The position numbers were made by a program, and so were the translations under genes. Under the pieces are notes generated by a model that saw nothing but the letters and a program-made list of their open reading frames with translations, did not search any database and was not told the origin of the DNA. DNA of 64,000 nucleotides from Liquidambar formosana. Its lineage: Eukaryota > Streptophyta > Magnoliopsida > Saxifragales > Altingiaceae. Positions 58,305 through 64,000 of this stretch are shown in pieces; the stretch's first letter is position 1; the number at the start of each line of letters is the position of its first letter. The stretch is from NCBI GenBank assembly GCA_039720395.1, contig CM077821.1, positions 45,442,388-45,506,387 of the forward strand, given 5' to 3'.

Positions 58305-59273
58305 AGGGTTAGGCTATTGCCACCACTCAAAATACTCTGAGCCCCCATTATTTAAAATAATTTGTTAAATTCTTTATATCTAAATGTAAATTTACCAATA
58401 AGGACATGTCTACTTAAAGATTTAAAAAATTTCCTATCCCCACCCCACTCGACCCCCAACTCCAAAAACATTACACCATCTATATACTTCATGCTCTCAC
58501 AAACCCTAACAACTTTGACACCAAATCCATATATATTTACATGAAAATTTAGTGTTTCTCATATTATATTGAATAATGTTCAAGAAAAGTATTGATAGAG
58601 ATGATATTAGCAACCAAAAGGTAAGTATTTATACACTTTTTATCGAGTTTAAATTAAGTTTTTCGTATGCTGAATTTGGTCTTGTTCGATTTCTTGATTC
58701 CGAACATGTTTACAATGTTCATTTCTTTAACACCGAACTCTTTTAATGTGTTCCTACTTTTAACTCCGAACAAAGTTATTTGGTTCTGTTTCCCAACTCC
58801 GAACAAATGGATATTGTTCGGTTATGTAACTTCGAACAAATGGATATTGTTCATCTATAGGAGTCCGAATAAGCTTTTGTTGTTCCATTTTAAAACACCG
58901 AACAACTTAACTATACAACAATTGAAAATTGTTCATTTATGTAATTGTGAATAGATTTTGAGTATTCGTGTTTATAAGTCAGAACAAATAAAAGATGTTC
59001 GGTTTTAAAGGTTTGAACGTTTTTATATTGTTCTTTTCTATAAAGCCAAACATATATATTTTGTTCTTACTAATAGGTTCAAACAAATAAGAGATATTCG
59101 GTTTTGAGTAACCGAACAGTTTGGGGATAAGGTGGGTGGGTGGGGTGGAAAAATGTTTATAGAATTTTTTGTTAAAGGTATTTTAGGAAGATAGGGGGTG
59201 CTTCAGTAAAATTTGAGAGCATTTAATTAGTGGGGGGTTTAGAATATTTTGAGTGGTGGCAGTAGCTTGCCTC
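58305..59273. mobile_element. hAT-like element, unit 2 copy
   Basis: 969 bp between AAAAGATA copies (58297-58304, 59274-59281). Same insertion as 30631-31599. Some CCGAACA motifs are better preserved here than in unit 1 (for example near 58830-58910). Confidence 0.75.
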
Positions 59274-59492
59274 AAAAGATAAACATTGATAAAACTAACT
59301 AGTGAACATATATAATAAGGATAAGATCATATTTGAATATTAGAATTTAAAGTTGGATGAAGAATTCAAAGTTGGATTGAGAGATATATCTTTATATGTA
59401 ACATATTTAGACAACAGATGTATAAAGGTAAACTAGAATTGAATTTTAACTCTCTCAATTCAGGGGAGAGGCTCATTGTATATTTATATGTA

Positions 59493-59550
59493 TTAGATAT
59501 GGGCACATGTGCGTTGCACATAAATATTATTTAAATAAAAAAATTTATAA

Positions 59551-59597
<47 letters not shown>

Positions 59598-60983
59598 AAC
59601 ATGAAAATCTAATTATTTGTTACTTTTGTGTTAATTTAACTTATTAGAATAAACGCTTAACACAATATGTCAAAATTTCTTCAATTGTTAGGAGTTATGG
59701 AAGGAATAAGAAGTTACACATGCATAGTAGTGGAGGCTGTATAGAATTTATGAAGTGAACATAAATTGTGTTATCTTTTTTCCTTCTTTTTTGCTAGAAA
59801 ATAAACATTCTTAATTGGTTAAATATAAAACATTCTTAATTGGTTAAATATGGGAGGAAAATAAATATTTAAAATTTAAAATAAAGATGTAATGGTTAAT
59901 CAAAAGTGTTTCTAAAGTATAAACTTTTATAGGTAGTATAGATATAATATAATTTAATATGTGATACAAGAGCATCTTTGAGGGAGGTAGCAAAAACAAA
60001 AACAGAAAAAAAAAAAAAAAAAAAGTAACAAATCTGTCTTTTGCTATCTTACGTGAGCTGTGGCAATTTGCTACTTCAATTTGAGATGTGCATTGTAAAG
60101 GGAAGTAGCAAACATAATTATTTTATTTTTATTTTCTATATTTTATATTTTTGATGCTTTTAAATATTATTTAATTTATTTTTTTAATAAGTGAAATTGA
60201 TCCCTCATAGTATAGTTTTTCTTACTTTTTCTAAAAAAAATTCTCAATTTTATTTTTATATGGTATCATCATCTACATTTTTTTTTTGTTCGCTTAGAGA
60301 TTGAAAAGAAAACGGAGATCGAGATTTTCATTTTATTTTTTTCCTTTTTCTTTTTCCCCCTCCCTTCCCATCCCATGAACAACCAAATTCAAGCAAAATA
60401 ATAATAATAATTATCATATACATATATGATCCATTCCAACAATTTCCATGTCACAATCAAAACACATTCAAGGGTTTTTCTACTCTACCCAAAATCCTCG
60501 AAAACAACCACCCCCAACCACAAACAAATTCAGCATTATATGAATTCTCACAAAATTTCAAGAAATACATAATAAAAGTATAAAACACTCACGCAACAGC
60601 CCCTTGAGATCCGGTATCGTCTCCATGATGTGGATATTTGGTTTGTGACTGCGCTAGAAAGTTGGTGTGCCTCTAACAGGCCATTCTCATTTACTAGAGA
60701 ATGAGAGGAAGAGGGAGATACGAAGTCAATATGTTTCAGGATCATATGTATAGTATTAAATGGAGTATTTGATTTAGGGTTTCCTTTGAATTCCTATTTG
60801 TATTTTATATATTAAGGTATGTGTTTTAGAATATATTAAGGTATGTATTTTAGAATTATCGTTTCCATCTATATTTCCTATATATGCAGATGGGTGGGTA
60901 GTTATGTATTTAAAAATTAAAATAAGGGTATATTAGTCAATCAAAAGTTTTTCTTACATTCATCTTTTTATAGGCAGTATAGA
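59493..60983 (-). mobile_element. Non-autonomous Helitron, unit 2 copy
   Basis: Same insertion as 33308-34802. The right terminus reads GTATAGATATAGATATG, so a short local duplication has altered the flank. A longer (TA)n run lies at about 59555-59595. Confidence 0.62.
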
Positions 60984-61628
60984 TATAGATATGTTGAAGT
61001 ATACAAAGACAATTGAGTTGATAAATACAAATATAAAAGATAAACATTGATACAATTAACTAGTGAACAAATATAATAAGGAAAATATCAGAATATTAGA
61101 ATTCAAAGTTGGATGGAGAATTCAAAATTGGATGGAGAGATTTATCTTTATCCTTAACAAGATGTGATCCACTAGCATCAGATTGCAGATACTGTTAATT
61201 ACACAAATTTTTCTCGGCTTATGGGCGGGTTTGTTTGGTGGGATGGCAGGCGTCCAAAAGTCAATAGGGCATCCTTTTTTTGGAAGTGTGTATGTGTGAA
61301 TTTATTATGGAAAGAGAGACAGAGACGGGTCCTCTAAGGCTCTAAGGAATCGTCTTTATCTTGAACATGACACAAAATAATAAAATTTTATCCTTAAACT
61401 GTTTCGACTTTTCTTCGGAAGTTTCTCTTCAGGAGACCAGTGGGATCCCTTCTGCCCTTCATATATTCCCTCAGTCTTGAGTCAATATCAGACTTCTCCC
61501 TAAAATTACTTTCAAAATCGATGGCCTCTTTGAGGACTTAAAATGAAACATCATCTTTCCCTTCATGCCAAATTTGCAACCTTTTTCCGTAACTGTGAAT
61601 CAAGAGTTTTGTTTACAATTTAATTTTT

Positions 61629-63256
61629 GGGGGATTTAGCCATTAGTCAAGAAAATAATACTTTTTTATCAATTAGTCAAGTAACTTTCTTTTTAACTCA
61701 TTTAGTCCATTTTTATCATTGCTGACCAAAATACCCTCACATTTATTTATTTCTCCCTCCCTCTCCCTCCACTTACCCCTCTCCATCCTCAACCCTAAAA
61801 CTAAGAGCCCCTCACCGTCTCTCTTTTCTCAAACCCCAACCCAAGCAACAAACTCTGGTGACAGCAGAAGATAGCCACCACCACCGCCACCCTACACCCA
61901 CAGCCTCCGTCGGCGTCCTCCTCACCGACTAACTCTTCATCGTTTGGCTGGCAGATCCACTATGGAAATTTATTCATCGTCATCGTTTGTGCCCTGCCAG
62001 AAAAAAAAAAATGTCGTTTCTTCAAAGTTTGGGTGGTAGATTTGAACTCACCATGGAAGGTTTATTCATCTGAAGCCACCATGGAGTATTTTTTCTTCTT
62101 AGCACCTCATTCAACGGAAAAAATGGGTTTTTTTTTTTTTTTTTTTTTTTGTGAAAAAGTTGCATAAATTTTGGATGGCATATCTGAAGCAACTATGGAG
62201 GTCTCTTCTTCATAGTCATTTTTTTAAGGTGTTGAGTCATAGAATTTTCTTTTCTTTTCTTTTTTTAGAAGAAAATATATTTGTGCTGGGATTTTTATAT
62301 CTATTATCGGAAAAAATGGAGACATTGAAAAAAATAACTTAACCGAATAGGTTATAGGGAGGTTAGTGTTGTTGTGGCCGGAAAATTTATTTCAAATCTA
62401 AAATTGGGTCGAGAGTTGTGGTGCGCTAATGATGGTGGGAGGGTGATTTTGGGGAGGGAATGAATGGTGGAAGCGTGACCAGTGGCAGTATGGTGGTAGT
62501 TTGGATAACTGCAACCACAACGTTAAGACTTTGCAATGAAGGAGACCTCCTCCTCCTCGCCCCCAAAGATTTTACTGGAAGTGATCCTATGTTAAAGTGA
62601 AGCTTGGAAACTATAAGGGACTTATTGGGCAAAATCTAGAAGAATGGGCTTGGGGTTTCAAAAATAGAATATACAAAAGGATTTGATACCATAATTGTGG
62701 AAACTTTGCAAATAGGCAATGAAATTTTAATTTTTGCTTTTAAATCTCTCTTCTAAAATTTTACAATTTTACAAAGTTGATCATGCCAAAGTAGTAAAAA
62801 TTTACTATTTTTACAGTTTTACAAAGTAGTAAAATTTTACTACTGAAATAGTAAAATTTTACAGTTTTATGAAGTATTACGTTAGACTGTGTCAAGTAGT
62901 AAAATTTTACGATTTTAATTTTTTTAATAATTACTTAATCAATATCGCTCTTTTTTCGAAAATATCGACTAATAGATTCCAAAAATATAATTTTTTTTTT
63001 TAAACGGATATGTGTATTGTAAGTTATAAGCTTTTAAAAATTATAATACTAAAAGGTTAAGTTAGTTACATAGGGTGCCCTTAATAACAAAAAGGGGAGT
63101 GCCCTTAGTAATAATAAGGGTAAAGCAGGAATTTTCAAAAAAAGTGTGACTAATTGATAAATAAGTTTAGTCTCCTTGATTGATTGACTTAAAAAAACTC
63201 TTACTTGATTTATTGCCAATATTTTACCAAAAAGTGGACTAATCATCAATTTCCCC
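61629..63256 (-). mobile_element. Inverted GGGGATTT-ended TIR element, unit 2 only
   Basis: 1628 bp absent from the matching place in unit 1 (35430). The ends GGGGGATTTAGCCATTAGTC and (inverted) GGGGAAATTGATGATTAGTC match the 56783-58106 element but point the other way. 62760-62920 has GTAGTAAAATTTTAC motifs. It was inserted in a T run about 0.4 kb before RLK4. Short ORFs inside lack recognisable domains. Confidence 0.72.
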
Positions 63257-63602
63257 TTTTTTAATAAAAAAAAAAATTGTACTTGAATATATTTTGAAGT
63301 TTGACTCATTTTTTTTCACCTTTCCATTATATTATTTGAAAATCTTCACGCCACCCGCCTTTGATTTTCACTTCTAACCGTTAAATCATTGACATAATGG
63401 CTGTTTTAACTTTTAACCCATTGAAATTTGAAAGTGTGCATCAAAACCTCTGGGTGGTATCTGATACTACATATTATTTTATTAGAACCAACAAAGAGAT
63501 TAAGACAAAAGCTCACCATAATGGGTGGCGTTCTCCTTTGTATATCAAGACCTTTATTTTGTTTTTCCTTTTTTTTTCTCCTTCCCCATACCTCCATATG
63601 CA

Positions 63603-63613
63603 GATAAATATAT
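63603..63613 (+). promoter_or_regulatory. Possible TATA element of RLK4
   Basis: GATAAATATAT, as at RLK2, about 80-90 bp before the ATG at 63692. Confidence 0.45.
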
Positions 63614-63691
63614 CCACACACACACATATTTCTATCATGATCTCACCAATCAAATATCAAGTTCTCTGAAACCAAACCAGTCTCTGCAACT

Positions 63692-64000
63692 ATGAGATAC
63701 CAAACTACAACACCTCCATATTTTCCTTTCCTTCTTCTCTTCCTCCTCATCTCTGCTTTTTCATCTTTTGCAGCTTCAAAAACCCAAAATTACTTGCCCA
63801 AAGGCTCCTCTCTATCAGTTGAACATGGTTCTGACCTTCTAAAATCTCCAGACACCACATTCACCTACGGCTTCTATGGTGTGGGAGAAAATGCTTACTG
63901 GTTCTCAATTTGGTTCACACATTCCAATGATAGAACCGTTGTTTGGATGGCCAACCGGGACAGACCGGCCAATGGTCAGGGATCCAGAATTTCACTCCGG
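63692..64000 (+). CDS. RLK4: S-receptor-like kinase, first 103 codons, cut by window end
   Basis: Open from ATG at 63692 to the window end. It covers the signal peptide and the start of the B-lectin domain, through VVWMANRDRPANGQGSRISL. The promoter and start match RLK2, so it is the type-2 copy of unit 2. Differences from the other three include Tyr59 (Cys59 in RLK1-3, motif TFTCGFYG), QNYLPKG for KNYLPRG. Whether the rest is intact cannot be seen. Confidence 0.9.
   Translation, partial: MRYQTTTPPYFPFLLLFLLISAFSSFAASKTQNYLPKGSSLSVEHGSDLLKSPDTTFTYGFYGVGENAYWFSIWFTHSNDRTVVWMANRDRPANGQGSRISLR

Larger units (their letters stand above)
39801..64000. repeat. Tandem segmental duplication, unit 2 (continues beyond window)
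   Basis: Starts ATCTCTTTGTGCTGAC, matching 7923. It carries pseudogene copy 2, RLK3 and the start of RLK4 in the order of unit 1. It lacks four unit-1 insertions and has one private insertion (61629-63256) plus two long homopolymers. Confidence 0.92.

Overview
The window looks like nuclear DNA of a flowering plant, most likely a eudicot with a transposon-rich genome. It holds intronless S-domain receptor kinases of the ZmPK1-like type, many solo LTRs of Ty3/gypsy and Copia type, CACTA, Tourist, hAT-like and Helitron elements, and a plant mobile domain (PMD, MAIN-like) gene. No species is assigned.

Layout. 1-7922 is nested retroelements: the 3' part of a Tat/Ogre-like Ty3/gypsy element (antisense PMD gene, 33-bp minisatellite, 3' LTR) sits inside the gag gene of a second, minus-strand gypsy element whose 5' LTR fills 5611-7922. 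From 7923 the window is a large tandem segmental duplication. Unit 1 (7923-39800) and unit 2 (39801 to beyond the right edge) each carry, in the same order, a broken S-domain kinase pseudogene (8028-14992; 39906-45368), a type-1 intact kinase (RLK1 21368-23800; RLK3 51406-53847) and a type-2 kinase (RLK2 35900-38335; RLK4 from 63692, cut by the window end). Types 1 and 2 come from an older tandem duplication, since their flanks also align.

The two units work as filled/empty-site controls. Both carry the solo LTRs in and after the pseudogene, a Tourist MITE, a GGGGATTT-ended TIR element, an hAT-like element and a Helitron. Only unit 1 has a Tat solo LTR (9890-11411), a 403-bp solo LTR (20467-20869), a CACTA element (24851-27281) and a Copia solo LTR (31625-33108). 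Only unit 2 has an inverted GGGGATTT-ended element (61629-63256). The private insertions therefore postdate the duplication, and several show clean target-site duplications.

The kinases are predicted plasma-membrane proteins: signal peptide, B-lectin, SLG, EGF-like and PAN ectodomain, one membrane span, and a non-RD (HCD) Ser/Thr kinase. Their ligands are unknown.

The most unusual signal is that different retroelement families carry clusters of their own short palindrome at a spacing of about 20-21 bp, two helical turns: TGCGTACGCA in the Tat-like elements, CAGACGTCTG in the 5611-7922 gypsy LTR, and a GACGTC core in the Copia LTR. Other elements here (CACTA, hAT-like, GGGGATTT-ended) have unphased palindrome clusters. 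No RNA genes, CRISPR arrays or bacterial features were seen.
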